Assembly (NCBI RefSeq): GCF_030682515.1
Contig: NZ_JAUXOD010000051.1
Coordinates: 186,001 to 250,000, forward strand
Reading direction: 5' to 3'
Source of the DNA: Hoeflea sp.
GTDB taxonomy: Bacteria; Pseudomonadota; Alphaproteobacteria; Rhizobiales; Rhizobiaceae
Length of the DNA stretch: 64,000 nucleotides
The position numbers and the translations under genes were made by a program. Positions within the stretch are counted from its first letter, which is position 1, and every line of letters begins with the position of its first letter. The notes beneath the pieces are model-generated. The model was not told where the DNA came from. It made no database searches and worked only from the letters and a program-made list of their open reading frames with translations. Of this stretch, positions 16,615 through 26,045 are shown in pieces.

Positions 16615-16640
16615 GCAATGCAACAATAATTTTGCATTGC
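16615..16640. promoter_or_regulatory. Operator candidate between xylF and the ROK gene
   Basis: gcaatgcaa-N8-ttgcattgc is a perfect 9-bp inverted repeat, 31 bases before the ROK start at 16671 and 145 bases upstream of xylF. It is the only strong dyad in the divergent promoter region and is the natural candidate for the ROK protein's binding site. Confidence 0.6.
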
Positions 16641-16670
16641 ACCCGGATTGTGAGGAGGCATCCCGGGACC

Positions 16671-17897
16671 ATGACCCTAATCCTTCGCTCAGATGACATG
16701 CGAAGACGCAACCGGCTGCGCATCATCCAGATCGTGCGGCGCGGAGGCGAGATCAGCCGTGGGGAAATCGCCCAGGCGGCCGCGCTCAGCCCGGCCACCG
16801 TGTCGACGATCTCGAGCGAACTGATCGCCGAAGGCGTCCTCATCGCCCGCAGTGCCGAAACCGGCGGCAACGCAGGACGCGGCCGGCCAAGCGCCGGGCT
16901 GTCGGTCAATCCGCAGTTCCGTCATGCGGTCCTCATCATTCTCAAGATCGGCGCGGTCAACGTCGCCATCGTCGATTATGCCGGCACGGTGATCGCCCGC
17001 CAGCAGTTCGACCTCGACATGGCCAATGTCACCATGGAGGCTTTCAGGGTCACACTGATCACCGAGATCCGCCAGACCTGGGATGCCTCCGGCCTTGCCG
17101 CAGAGCAGCTCGGCCGCATTTCGATCGGCGTCCAGGGCACGACCGACATTGCCGGGCTGAAGCTGCTGCGCTCGCCGATGACGCCGCTCACCGACATCCC
17201 GCTGGCCTCATGGCTGGAAACGGAATTCGGCGTGCCGGTGCGGCTGGCCAATGACTGCGACCTGATCGCCCGGGCTCTGAACTGGCGCGATCCGGAGCGC
17301 TACAGCGACAATTTCGCCGCCATCCTGCTCGCCCACGGCGTCGGCATGGGCCTGTTCCTGCGCGGCCAGATCATCAACGGGACGCGCTCGTCGGGAACGG
17401 AGTTCGGCCACATGCTGCACCAGACCGGCGGCGCCCTGTGCCGCTGCGGATCGAACGGATGCATCGAGGCCGACGCGGGCGATTACGCCATCATGCGCCG
17501 CTTCAGCGGCAAACCCGTGAGCGCCAAGCCGCAAAGCCATGTCGAGCCGCGCGAGATCTCCGACATTGCCGAGGCCGCCCGCTCGGGCGACAGACTTGCC
17601 CGCGACACCTTCGCCTCCGCGGGCCGGGCGCTCGGATCCGGCCTTGCAGGAATCTTCGCGCTGGTGGATCCTTTCAGGGTCGCCTTCGTCGGTCACGGCG
17701 CGGCGGCCTTCGACCTGATGGAGCCGGCGTTGCGGGAGGTTCTCAAGAACTCGAACGCGTCCGCCGCCAGCAACATCCCGATTGATCTCTATGTCGACGA
17801 GATCCCGCTGGTGTTCGAGGGCTGCGGCATTGACGCCCTGTCGGAGATCGACGCGACGCAGGCCGACCGGGTCGGCGAATCCATGAGGAACGCATGA
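16671..17897 (+). CDS. ROK-family transcriptional repressor (XylR-like)
   Basis: 408 residues from ATG 16671. An N-terminal winged helix-turn-helix (GEISRGEIAQAAALSPATVSTI) precedes a ROK sugar-kinase-like domain (ISIGVQGTTDI, LANDCDLIARAL). The ROK zinc motif CxCGxxGCxE appears as CRCGSNGCIE. Proteins of this build repress sugar operons and release DNA on binding a sugar. Being divergent from the xylF operon, it probably controls xylose uptake. Unusually, its stop overlaps the start of a di-heme oxidoreductase gene by four bases (ATGA), so the regulator is the first gene of a three-gene unit. An alternative start is ATG 16698. Confidence 0.9.
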   Translation: MTLILRSDDMRRRNRLRIIQIVRRGGEISRGEIAQAAALSPATVSTISSELIAEGVLIARSAETGGNAGRGRPSAGLSVNPQFRHAVLIILKIGAVNVAIVDYAGTVIARQQFDLDMANVTMEAFRVTLITEIRQTWDASGLAAEQLGRISIGVQGTTDIAGLKLLRSPMTPLTDIPLASWLETEFGVPVRLANDCDLIARALNWRDPERYSDNFAAILLAHGVGMGLFLRGQIINGTRSSGTEFGHMLHQTGGALCRCGSNGCIEADAGDYAIMRRFSGKPVSAKPQSHVEPREISDIAEAARSGDRLARDTFASAGRALGSGLAGIFALVDPFRVAFVGHGAAAFDLMEPALREVLKNSNASAASNIPIDLYVDEIPLVFEGCGIDALSEIDATQADRVGESMRNA

Positions 17898-19390
17898 CAA
17901 CAGTTCGGCAGTCGACCAGCGCCTCCAATCTCCAAGCAGGGTGGAAACGCAGCAAGGGCCCAGCCCCCGGGATGCTTCGGGCGGCAAGCCTCGCCCTTGT
18001 CCTCGGGCTGCAAGCCGGAGGAACGGCGCCAGCGCTTGCGGATGAGCCCTGGGCGGAGCGGACCCGGGCGCTGGGCGCCATCGCCGAGATGCCATCCGGA
18101 GTCCTGTCCAGATCCCAGCTCAAGGACCTCACGGACATCGGAGAAGCGCTGTTCAGCGCGAACTTCACCACCCAGGACGGCGTCGGACGGCCACAGGCGA
18201 CCCAGGCGATCGATCCGACCCGGCGGAAGCATCCGCGCGAGCAGGTGTTCTTCCGCACAGCGGGGCCCGACGCGGGATCGTGCGCCGCCTGCCACAACCA
18301 GCCGGCCATCGGCGGCGCGGGCGATTTTGTCGCCAACGTCTTCACCTCGGAAGGCTTCGAAAGCGCGGATTTCGATTCGCTCGATCCTCAGTTCTCCAAC
18401 GAGCGCGGCAGCAACCACCTTTTCGGCTCCGGCCTGGTCGAGATGCTGGCGCGCGAGATGAGCCGTGATCTCCAGTCGATCCGGGGCGAGACCCTGGCCC
18501 AGGCGCGCACCGAGGGCGTTGAAGTGCGGCGCAAGCTCGAGACCAAGGGCGTGGAGTTCGGCTTCATTTCCGCCGAACCCGACGGTTCGGTCAATCTGAA
18601 CGAACTTGATGGCGTCGACACCGATCTCGTCATCCGCCCCTTCAGCCAGAAGGGCGTGATGACCTCGCTCAGGCAGTTCACCGTCAACGCCATGAACCAC
18701 CACCATGGCATGCAGCCGGACGAGCGTTTCGGCGCGCGCTGGACCGGATCGGATGATCATGACGGTGACGGGAAATCCAATGAAATGTCGGCGGCCGACG
18801 TCTCTGCGCTGGTTGCCTGGCAGGCGACGCTGCCTGCTCCGGTGCAGATGATTCCGGAGGTGGAAGGCTGGGCCGAGGCGGCGGCGCGCGGCGAAAAGAA
18901 CTTCTCGGATTTCGGCTGCGCCACCTGCCACCGCCCCGCCCTGCCGCTTGACAGCCTGGCCTTCGCCGACCCCGGCCCGTTCGACCTGGCCGGCACGCTG
19001 AACGACCGGCAGGTCGCCCAGAAGGCGATCTATGATTTCACCTTGCTGGAATGGGCGGCACAGCTGCCGCGCGACGACCAAGGCAGCGTGCTGGTACCGC
19101 TGTTTGGTGACCTGAAGCGGCACGTGATGACCGACAACCAGATCGATGCGCTGGGCAACGAGCTTCTGTCGCAACGTTTCGTCGAGCGCAACATCTTCCA
19201 GACCGCAGAATTGTGGGGGGTCGGTTCGACAGGACCCTATGGCCACCGCAATGATTTCACCACTCTGGACGAGATCATCCTCGCCCATGGCGGCGCCGGC
19301 CGCCAGGCCCGCGACGCCTATGCCGCAGCCGAAGACGCCGACAAGTCGTCTTTGATCGCGTTTCTCAAGACCCTGGTGATCATTCCATGA
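17894..19390 (+). CDS. Di-heme oxidoreductase (DHOR family), secreted c-type cytochrome
   Basis: 498 residues with an N-terminal hydrophobic segment (AASLALVLGLQAGGTAPALA) that acts as a signal peptide after a 27-residue leader. Two c-type heme sites are visible: CAACH at about 130 and CATCH at about 342. The motif GSGLVEMLAREM and the C-terminal ELWGVGSTGPYGHRNDFTTLDEII are typical of the putative di-heme oxidoreductase/thiol-oxidoreductase family, distantly related to MauG and cytochrome c peroxidases. It should act in the periplasm and exchange electrons with cytochromes; the substrate is unknown. It overlaps both the ROK gene before it and the CRTAC1 gene after it by four bases, implying a coupled unit. 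Confidence 0.86.
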   Translation: MTTVRQSTSASNLQAGWKRSKGPAPGMLRAASLALVLGLQAGGTAPALADEPWAERTRALGAIAEMPSGVLSRSQLKDLTDIGEALFSANFTTQDGVGRPQATQAIDPTRRKHPREQVFFRTAGPDAGSCAACHNQPAIGGAGDFVANVFTSEGFESADFDSLDPQFSNERGSNHLFGSGLVEMLAREMSRDLQSIRGETLAQARTEGVEVRRKLETKGVEFGFISAEPDGSVNLNELDGVDTDLVIRPFSQKGVMTSLRQFTVNAMNHHHGMQPDERFGARWTGSDDHDGDGKSNEMSAADVSALVAWQATLPAPVQMIPEVEGWAEAAARGEKNFSDFGCATCHRPALPLDSLAFADPGPFDLAGTLNDRQVAQKAIYDFTLLEWAAQLPRDDQGSVLVPLFGDLKRHVMTDNQIDALGNELLSQRFVERNIFQTAELWGVGSTGPYGHRNDFTTLDEIILAHGGAGRQARDAYAAAEDADKSSLIAFLKTLVIIP

Positions 19391-21036
19391 TGCCTGTGCG
19401 TTCCCTGGCTTCCATCGCCGCCGCCTGGCTGGCGGCCGTCGCTCCTCCCACGATGGCGCAAACCGTGTTCACCTCCGACGTCCCGATCCTGCACGAGGAA
19501 GCGGCGAGCGCCGGCATCGTCCACAGCTATACGGGCGGCTGGGAGTTCTTTGTCGGCGGCGGCGTGGCGAGCTTTGACTGCAATGGCGACCGCCTTCCCG
19601 ACCTGGTGATCGCCGGGGGCGCGTCGCCGGCCGGATTCTATGTCAACGAGAGCCCGACCGGCGGGGCGCTGGCCTTCAGGGCGCTGGACACCGGCCTTGA
19701 TGAAGAGGATCTCATCGGCGTGCTCGGCGTCTATCCGCTCGACATCGACAACGACCGGCACATGGATCTGGTGCTGCTCAAGCTTGGCCGCAACCTGGTG
19801 CTCAAGGGCGGGCCCGACTGCCGGTTCGAGAAGGCCAACCGGGAGTTCGCGATCGATGGCGGACGGGCCTGGTCGACCAGCATGTCGGCGATCTGGGAGA
19901 AAGGCAGCCGGTTTCCGACCATCGCGATCGGCAATTATGTCGACCGCTCGGCGCCCGGAACGCCATTCGGAACCTGCGAACCCAATCAGCTGCTCAGGTC
20001 ACGCCCGGGCGAGGCGCCCGATTATTCGGAGCCGCTGACGCTGGAGCCCGGCTATTGCGCCCTGTCGATGCTGTTCACCGACTGGAACCGGTCGGGACAG
20101 CCGGATCTCAGGATCACCAACGACCGGCAATATTACCGCGAGGGCCAGGAGCAGCTGTGGCAGATGTCACCGGAGCGCCCGCCACGGCTCTATTCGGCGT
20201 CGCAGGGCTGGCAGCGCCTGACCATCTGGGGCATGGGAATCGCCGAAACCGATTTCGATGCGGACGGGCTTCCCGAATATGCGCTCACCTCCATGGGCGA
20301 CACCAAGCTGCAGAAGCTTTACGAGGAAGCGGGAGAGGACCGACCGACCTACCGGGACATCGCCTTCGAGAAAGGCGTGACCGCGCAGCGGCCCTACACG
20401 GGCGGCGACCACAAGCCCTCGACCGGCTGGCACAGCCAGTTCGCCGATATCAACAACGACACGCTCACCGACCTGTTCATTGCCAAGGGCAACGTCCAGG
20501 CGATGCCGGATTTCGCGAGTTTCGACCCCGACAATCTGCTGCTTGGCGGGTTTGACGGCAGCTTCCACGAAAAAGGCCTGGAAGCCGGGATCGCGCTCGA
20601 GACGCGCGGGCGCGGCGCGGTTTTGGAAGACTTCAACATGGACGGCATGCTCGATCTCCTGGTCGTCAACCGTGAGCATCCTGCCAGCCTGTTCCGCAAT
20701 CTCGGCGCGGAAACGGACTGGGGGCACAGGCCGATGGGCAATTGGATCAAGATCGAGCTCGACAATGGCAAGGTCAATCCCAGCGCGGTGGGCGCGCTCA
20801 TTTCCGTGCGCACCGGCACCCGCACCCAGACGCGGAGGATCCAGGTGGGCGGCGGGCACGCTTCGGGCAAGGCAGGCTTTGTCCATCTCGGCGTGGGCGT
20901 GTCCGAACGCGCGACCATCCGCGTGCAATGGCCGGACGGCGAGTGGAGCCACCCCTACCGCGTGTTCGCCAACCAGCATGTGCGGATCATTCGTGGCGAG
21001 GAGAACGCCCGGTACTGGTATCCCGCGACACAGTGA
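19387..21036 (+). CDS. CRTAC1/FG-GAP (VCBS) repeat protein with ASPIC/UnbV C-terminus
   Basis: 549 residues with a signal peptide (SLASIAAAWLAAVAPPTMAQ). At least five calcium-binding-type FG-GAP loops are visible: DCNGDRLPD, DIDNDRHMD, DFDADGLPE, DINNDTLTD and DFNMDGMLD, consistent with a beta-propeller. The C-terminal ASPIC/UnbV-type domain includes RRIQVGGGHASG and VQWPDGEWS. Such proteins are secreted and of mostly unknown function; several are encoded beside di-heme cytochromes. Its start overlaps the DHOR stop by four bases. Together the pair looks like a periplasmic redox/propeller module. Convergent with the LuxR gene, 30 bases apart. Confidence 0.86.
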   Translation: MMPVRSLASIAAAWLAAVAPPTMAQTVFTSDVPILHEEAASAGIVHSYTGGWEFFVGGGVASFDCNGDRLPDLVIAGGASPAGFYVNESPTGGALAFRALDTGLDEEDLIGVLGVYPLDIDNDRHMDLVLLKLGRNLVLKGGPDCRFEKANREFAIDGGRAWSTSMSAIWEKGSRFPTIAIGNYVDRSAPGTPFGTCEPNQLLRSRPGEAPDYSEPLTLEPGYCALSMLFTDWNRSGQPDLRITNDRQYYREGQEQLWQMSPERPPRLYSASQGWQRLTIWGMGIAETDFDADGLPEYALTSMGDTKLQKLYEEAGEDRPTYRDIAFEKGVTAQRPYTGGDHKPSTGWHSQFADINNDTLTDLFIAKGNVQAMPDFASFDPDNLLLGGFDGSFHEKGLEAGIALETRGRGAVLEDFNMDGMLDLLVVNREHPASLFRNLGAETDWGHRPMGNWIKIELDNGKVNPSAVGALISVRTGTRTQTRRIQVGGGHASGKAGFVHLGVGVSERATIRVQWPDGEWSHPYRVFANQHVRIIRGEENARYWYPATQ

Positions 21037-21066
21037 GCAGGATGGCCCCGGCGGCCGGACTAGTCC

Positions 21067-21801
21067 TCAGTCGATATAGCCGTTGCGCATGGCATAGGCC
21101 ACGGCCTGGGTCCGGTTGACGGCGCCGACCTTGCGGGCGACGTTGTTGAGATAGTGATTGACCGTGTGTTCGGACAGATCGAGAATCCGTCCGATTTCCA
21201 CCGATGTCTTGCCCGCAGCGGTCCAGAACAGGCACTCCCGCTCACGCTCGGTCAGCGGAGAGGCTGATTTCGCCGGCTTGGCCGAGACCTGACGCAGCTT
21301 GTGGTGCATCAGGTGGGCGTAGAGCGTCATTTCAGCGGTTTCGCAGGCGCTCATCAGCGGGCGCTCGCCCAGGAAGCACACCGCTGCGGCGCCATGGTCC
21401 GGATCGTAGACCGGAACGATGAACCAGCAGTCCAGGACAGGATCCCCGGGGGCCGCAACCGCGAGCGCCTCGAGGCCCGCAGCCTCGGATGACGCAGACT
21501 CGTCACGCCGGTATTCAAAGGGCGTGCGGGTCTCGCGCAGCATCGCGGCCAGGGGATTGACCGCCATCAGGCCGTTGCTCTCATATCCCTGGATAAGATC
21601 GGAAGGGGCGGAGGTGATCACCATCGCCTGGGAAAAGGTCCCGCTTCCCGAGCCCGAGGTGTTGGCGACAAGAAAATACTTGAAACCGAACAGCCCGGTG
21701 ACATCCCGAAGCAATCTGAATACGTCGAACTGGGAAGCACATTGTTCAAGGCGGTGGCGGATGAGTTGCATGTCCTGCTCGCGCGAGGTTTGCCCGGTCA
21801 T
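21067..21801 (-). CDS. LuxR-family regulator, solo with altered autoinducer pocket
   Basis: 244 residues from ATG 21801, preceded by ggagg; the track start at 21888 adds 29 residues with no clear role. The N-terminal domain has the autoinducer-binding layout but not the key residues: the usual D-P appears as NP (LMAVNPLAAML) and the usual tryptophan after it as PFEY. The C-terminal LuxR helix-turn-helix is intact: LTERERECLFWTAAGKTSVEIGRILDLSEHTVNHYLNN. No luxI gene is near. It is therefore likely a solo answering a non-AHL ligand or none. It is divergent from the acyl-CoA ligase gene, a possible target. Confidence 0.86.
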   Translation of the reverse strand: MTGQTSREQDMQLIRHRLEQCASQFDVFRLLRDVTGLFGFKYFLVANTSGSGSGTFSQAMVITSAPSDLIQGYESNGLMAVNPLAAMLRETRTPFEYRRDESASSEAAGLEALAVAAPGDPVLDCWFIVPVYDPDHGAAAVCFLGERPLMSACETAEMTLYAHLMHHKLRQVSAKPAKSASPLTERERECLFWTAAGKTSVEIGRILDLSEHTVNHYLNNVARKVGAVNRTQAVAYAMRNGYID

Positions 21802-22114
21802 CGGCACTGCGCCTCCATGAGTTGTGCCCGGCTCACAATCGCGCATTCGCGAGACCCCGCCCTGACGGGTCTGACTTCCTTTTGACACGGCAATCGATGC
21901 ATGAAACCCCAGATCTTCTCTGCCACCGACTTTGGAGGCTTGCTCCAGCCCGGATCGGTCCCACGCCCATGGCCGATTCCGGAATGTCCATTTTTAAGAT
22001 TATACTAAAAAAGTAGGGATGCAAAACAATGATCGCCGGATAGTTTCGTATTGTCCGGCAAGCCCCAAAAGTTTTAGTGTCGCCCCAGGACGAGGAAAAC
22101 CCAAAGGGAATAAA
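21802..22114. promoter_or_regulatory. Divergent promoter region, luxR-type solo / acyl-CoA ligase
   Basis: This 313-bp gap has a TATACT -10-like box in the AT-rich stretch around 22000-22015 facing the ligase gene, and a dyad gccgga-N13-tccggc at 22035-22059 within the presumed ligase leader. The ribosome site aaaggga lies just before the ligase ATG. No convincing small gene was found; the track's 64-aa ORF here lacks any recognisable feature. Confidence 0.4.
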
Positions 22115-23743
22115 ATGCTTGGAATGATGCAGGACTGGCCGTTGCTTTGCCACAAGGTCATTGACCATGCGGCCACCTATCACGGCCAGCGGGAGGTGGT
22201 TTCGCGGTCGGTGGAGGGAGCTTTTCACCGGACGAACTACCGGGAAATCCGTGCCCGTTCGCTCAAACTCGCGCAACGGCTGGATCGGGATGGTTATCGG
22301 CTCGGCGACCGGATTGCGACGATGGCGTGGAACACCTGGCGTCATCTTGAGACCTGGTACGGAATCCTCGGCGTGGGCGCGGTCTATCACACCCTCAATC
22401 CGCGCCTTTTCCCGGACCAGATCGCCTGGATCATGAACGACGCCGAAGACCGGATGCTGTTCGTCGATCTCACCTTCGTCAAGCTGGCCGAGATGATCGC
22501 ACCGAAAGTGCCGAGCCTCGAGCGGATCGTCATCCTGACCGACGACGCGCACATGCCCAAGACCTCTCTCAAGAACGCGGTGTCCTACGAGAGCTATATC
22601 GCCGATGCCGACGGCGATTTCGCCTGGGCGGACTTCGACGAGAGAACGGCTGCCGGCATGTGCTACACCTCGGGCACCACGGGCGATCCGAAGGGCGTGC
22701 TGTACTCCCACCGGTCCAATGTGCTGCATGCCATGGCGGCCATCCAGCCGGACATGCTCAACCTGTCGTCGCGCGACCGGCTGATGCCGGTGGTTCCGCT
22801 GTTCCATGCCAATGGCTGGTCGACGGCGTTTTCCGGCCCGATGTCCGGCTGCGCGATGGTGATGCCCGGCGCCGGCATGGACGGCGCATCGATCTACGAG
22901 ATCCTGACGAAAGAGAAGGTCACGATCACGGCCGCGGTGCCGACGATCTGGCTGATGCTGCTCCAGCACATGGAAAAGCATGGCGGGGCGCTTCCGGATC
23001 TCACCCGCGTGGTGATCGGCGGTTCGGCCTGCCCGCGCGCCATCACAAGAGCGTTCCAGGACGATTACGGCGTCGAGGTGATCCATGCCTGGGGGATGAC
23101 GGAAATGAGCCCGCTCGGAACCCTGTGCTCGCTCAAGCCGGAGTACAGCCATCTCACCGGCGAGGCGAAGCTCGATATCCAGGCCAAGCAGGGGCATCCG
23201 CCGTTCACGGTCGAGATGAAGATCACCAATGACGAAAACGAGGAGCTTCCCTGGGACGGCAAGACCTTCGGCCGGCTCAAGGTTCGCGGTCCGGCGGTCT
23301 CGTCTTCCTACTACAAGGGCCGCGGGACCGACCAGTTCGATGCGGAGAACTGGTTCGACACCGGCGACGTCGCCCATGTCGACGCCCATGGCTACATGCA
23401 GATCACCGACAGGGCCAAGGACGTGATCAAGTCGGGCGGAGAATGGATCTCCACCATCGAGATCGAGAACCTGGCGGTCGGGCATCCGGACGTGGCCGAA
23501 GCCGCCGTGATCGGCGTCGCGCACCCGAAATGGGACGAGCGGCCGCTGCTGGTGGTCGTGGTCAAGGAAGGGCGCTCGCCCTCCAAGCAGTCGCTGTTCG
23601 ACTTTCTTGAAGGAAAGATCGCCAAGTGGTGGATGCCCGACGACGTGGTGTTCGTCGAGGAAATCCCGCACACGGCCACCGGCAAGATCCAGAAGACCGC
23701 CTTGCGGCAGGCGCTCAAGGACTACCATCTGCCGACCGCCTGA
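22115..23743 (+). CDS. Acyl-CoA ligase, AlkK/DmdB-like (medium/long-chain or methylmercaptopropionate type)
   Basis: 542 residues from ATG 22115 (MLGMMQDWPL), with aaaggga upstream; the 32 extra track residues are leader. ANL-superfamily motifs: A3 YTSGTTGDPKGV, the GGSACPRA and WGMTEMSP adenylate-binding stretches, the A7 region WFDTGDVAH and A10 TGKIQK. The N-terminus (VVSRSVEGAFHRTNYREI, HTLNPRLFPDQIAWI) is close to the AlkK and DmdB groups, which activate medium-chain acids or 3-methylmercaptopropionate. ATP plus CoA converts the acid to an acyl-CoA in the cytoplasm. No beta-oxidation or DMSP genes flank it, so the substrate is open. It may be regulated by the divergent LuxR-type protein. 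Confidence 0.9.
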   Translation: MLGMMQDWPLLCHKVIDHAATYHGQREVVSRSVEGAFHRTNYREIRARSLKLAQRLDRDGYRLGDRIATMAWNTWRHLETWYGILGVGAVYHTLNPRLFPDQIAWIMNDAEDRMLFVDLTFVKLAEMIAPKVPSLERIVILTDDAHMPKTSLKNAVSYESYIADADGDFAWADFDERTAAGMCYTSGTTGDPKGVLYSHRSNVLHAMAAIQPDMLNLSSRDRLMPVVPLFHANGWSTAFSGPMSGCAMVMPGAGMDGASIYEILTKEKVTITAAVPTIWLMLLQHMEKHGGALPDLTRVVIGGSACPRAITRAFQDDYGVEVIHAWGMTEMSPLGTLCSLKPEYSHLTGEAKLDIQAKQGHPPFTVEMKITNDENEELPWDGKTFGRLKVRGPAVSSSYYKGRGTDQFDAENWFDTGDVAHVDAHGYMQITDRAKDVIKSGGEWISTIEIENLAVGHPDVAEAAVIGVAHPKWDERPLLVVVVKEGRSPSKQSLFDFLEGKIAKWWMPDDVVFVEEIPHTATGKIQKTALRQALKDYHLPTA

Positions 23744-23776
23744 CAGGCCGGGAGCAGAGCCCCAAGGCTGCGACAA

Positions 23777-23806
23777 GGTCCCGGACGTGATCAGCCGGCC
23801 GGGACC
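23777..23806. terminator. Dyad between convergent ligase and ATPase genes
   Basis: ggtcccgg / ccgggacc, 8-bp arms with a 14-nt spacer, sits in the 84-bp gap between convergent genes. No T run on either side, so termination here is only suggested by position. Confidence 0.35.
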
Positions 23807-23827
23807 AAGCGTCTCACACCGAACCGG

Positions 23828-24913
<1,086 letters not shown>

Positions 24914-24988
24914 TTTCTCTCCCTTTCCTCCACCCCGCATCCTTCGGGGTCAGTTGTTCGCGCCGGGGTCGCCGGCGGGGTCCTGGCG

Positions 24989-25804
24989 TCAGGTGCGCGG
25001 CCCGAGCCGGGGCGCCATGTCGTCCATGATCGCGTTGGCCGCTTCCCGGACCAGGCCGGCCCAGGATTGCAGCGCCTCCATCGAGACCCGGTAGGCCGGG
25101 CCGGTGACCGAGAGCCCGGCAACAAAGCTGCGGTCGGCCGAATAGACGGGCGCTGCCACGCAGCGAATGCCGATCTCGTGCTCCTCGCGGTCGTAGGCGT
25201 TGCCCGTGGCGCGAATGTCGGCAATCTCGGCTTTGAGATCCTGGGCCGTGACGATGGTGTGTTCGGTGAACCTGCGAAACGCGATCTGTCCGATGAGCGT
25301 CTCCAGCGCCTCGTCGTTCAACGCTGACATCGCCGCCTTGCCGACGCCGGTGCAGAACACCGGCGAGGCATTGCCGATCTGGGAATACATGCGCACGGCC
25401 TGGCGGCTTTCCACCTTGTCGAGATAGATCATTTCGGTGCCGCGCAGGACGCTCAGATGCACGGTCTCGCCGGTCTGCTCGTGCAAGGTCCTCAGATGCG
25501 GTTCGGCGATGGTGCGGAACTTGTTTCCGGCCCAGGCCTTGGCGGCGAACTTGAGCAGGCGCAACCCCAGCGAATAGGAATGATCGCGGTTCAGCGTCAA
25601 CAGCCCCTCTTCGACCAGGTTGCTCAATTGCCGGTGCAGCGTGCCGCGCGGCTGGTCACAGCGATCGAGGATTTCGGTGAAGCGCATGGGCTCCTCTGCG
25701 GAGGCAACGATGTCGAGCACCGTGATCGCCTTGCCGAGCGTCCCCGTATCCGCGTGCGCCCTTGCCTGCGGTGTGACGCTGTCGCTGGTCTGCGCTTTGT
25801 CCAC
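24989..25804 (-). CDS. IclR-family transcriptional regulator of the galactoside operon
   Basis: 271 residues starting at a GTG (25804) preceded by ggaggga. The N-terminal winged helix-turn-helix is ITVLDIVASAEEPMRFTEILDRCDQPRGTLHRQLSNLVEEG. The effector domain has the IclR pattern ETVHLSVLRGTEMIYLDKVES, GNASPVFCTGVGKAAM and EIGIRCVAAPVY. It is divergent from the galactoside transport/catabolic operon and likely responds to a galactose-derived acid such as KDGal or galactonate; that ligand is inference from IclR relatives of sugar-acid pathways. Confidence 0.9.
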   Translation of the reverse strand: MDKAQTSDSVTPQARAHADTGTLGKAITVLDIVASAEEPMRFTEILDRCDQPRGTLHRQLSNLVEEGLLTLNRDHSYSLGLRLLKFAAKAWAGNKFRTIAEPHLRTLHEQTGETVHLSVLRGTEMIYLDKVESRQAVRMYSQIGNASPVFCTGVGKAAMSALNDEALETLIGQIAFRRFTEHTIVTAQDLKAEIADIRATGNAYDREEHEIGIRCVAAPVYSADRSFVAGLSVTGPAYRVSMEALQSWAGLVREAANAIMDDMAPRLGPRT

Positions 25805-25846
25805 ATTCCCTCCCCCGGCAGCACAAGTGCGATCGTGTTTTGCCGC

Positions 25847-25876
25847 TTGACATTCAGTACACCATAGTTCGATAAT
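25847..25876 (+). promoter_or_regulatory. Sigma-70 promoter of the galactoside operon
   Basis: TTGACA (25847-25852) and GATAAT (25871-25876), spaced by 18 bases, are near consensus and point toward the binding-protein gene. Transcription should start near 25883, leaving a leader of about 160 bases. Confidence 0.6.
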
Positions 25877-25894
25877 TCTGAATAGTCAAATTGT

Positions 25895-25920
25895 GTTCCA
25901 AATAGTGGAATTATTGGAAC
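25895..25920. promoter_or_regulatory. IclR operator candidate
   Basis: gttccaaata...tattggaac forms an inverted repeat with 9-10-bp arms, and a nested ttcca-N5-tggaa is inside it. It begins about 12 bases after the predicted transcription start of the galactoside operon, a position suited to repression. Confidence 0.52.
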
Positions 25921-26045
25921 GCCATCTGGCTTAGCTTGAGGATCCTGGGAGGGTGTCCTTCGGCCCAGACCAGAACGCCGGCGCCGCCGGTCGATTTGCC
26001 TCTGGGCGGGATTCTCGGAAGTCAACCATTGGGAGGATGACCCGA

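Noticed and set aside
21833-23776. 647-aa minus-strand ORF
   Set aside because: Antisense shadow of the acyl-CoA ligase gene, which has all ANL motifs on the plus strand.
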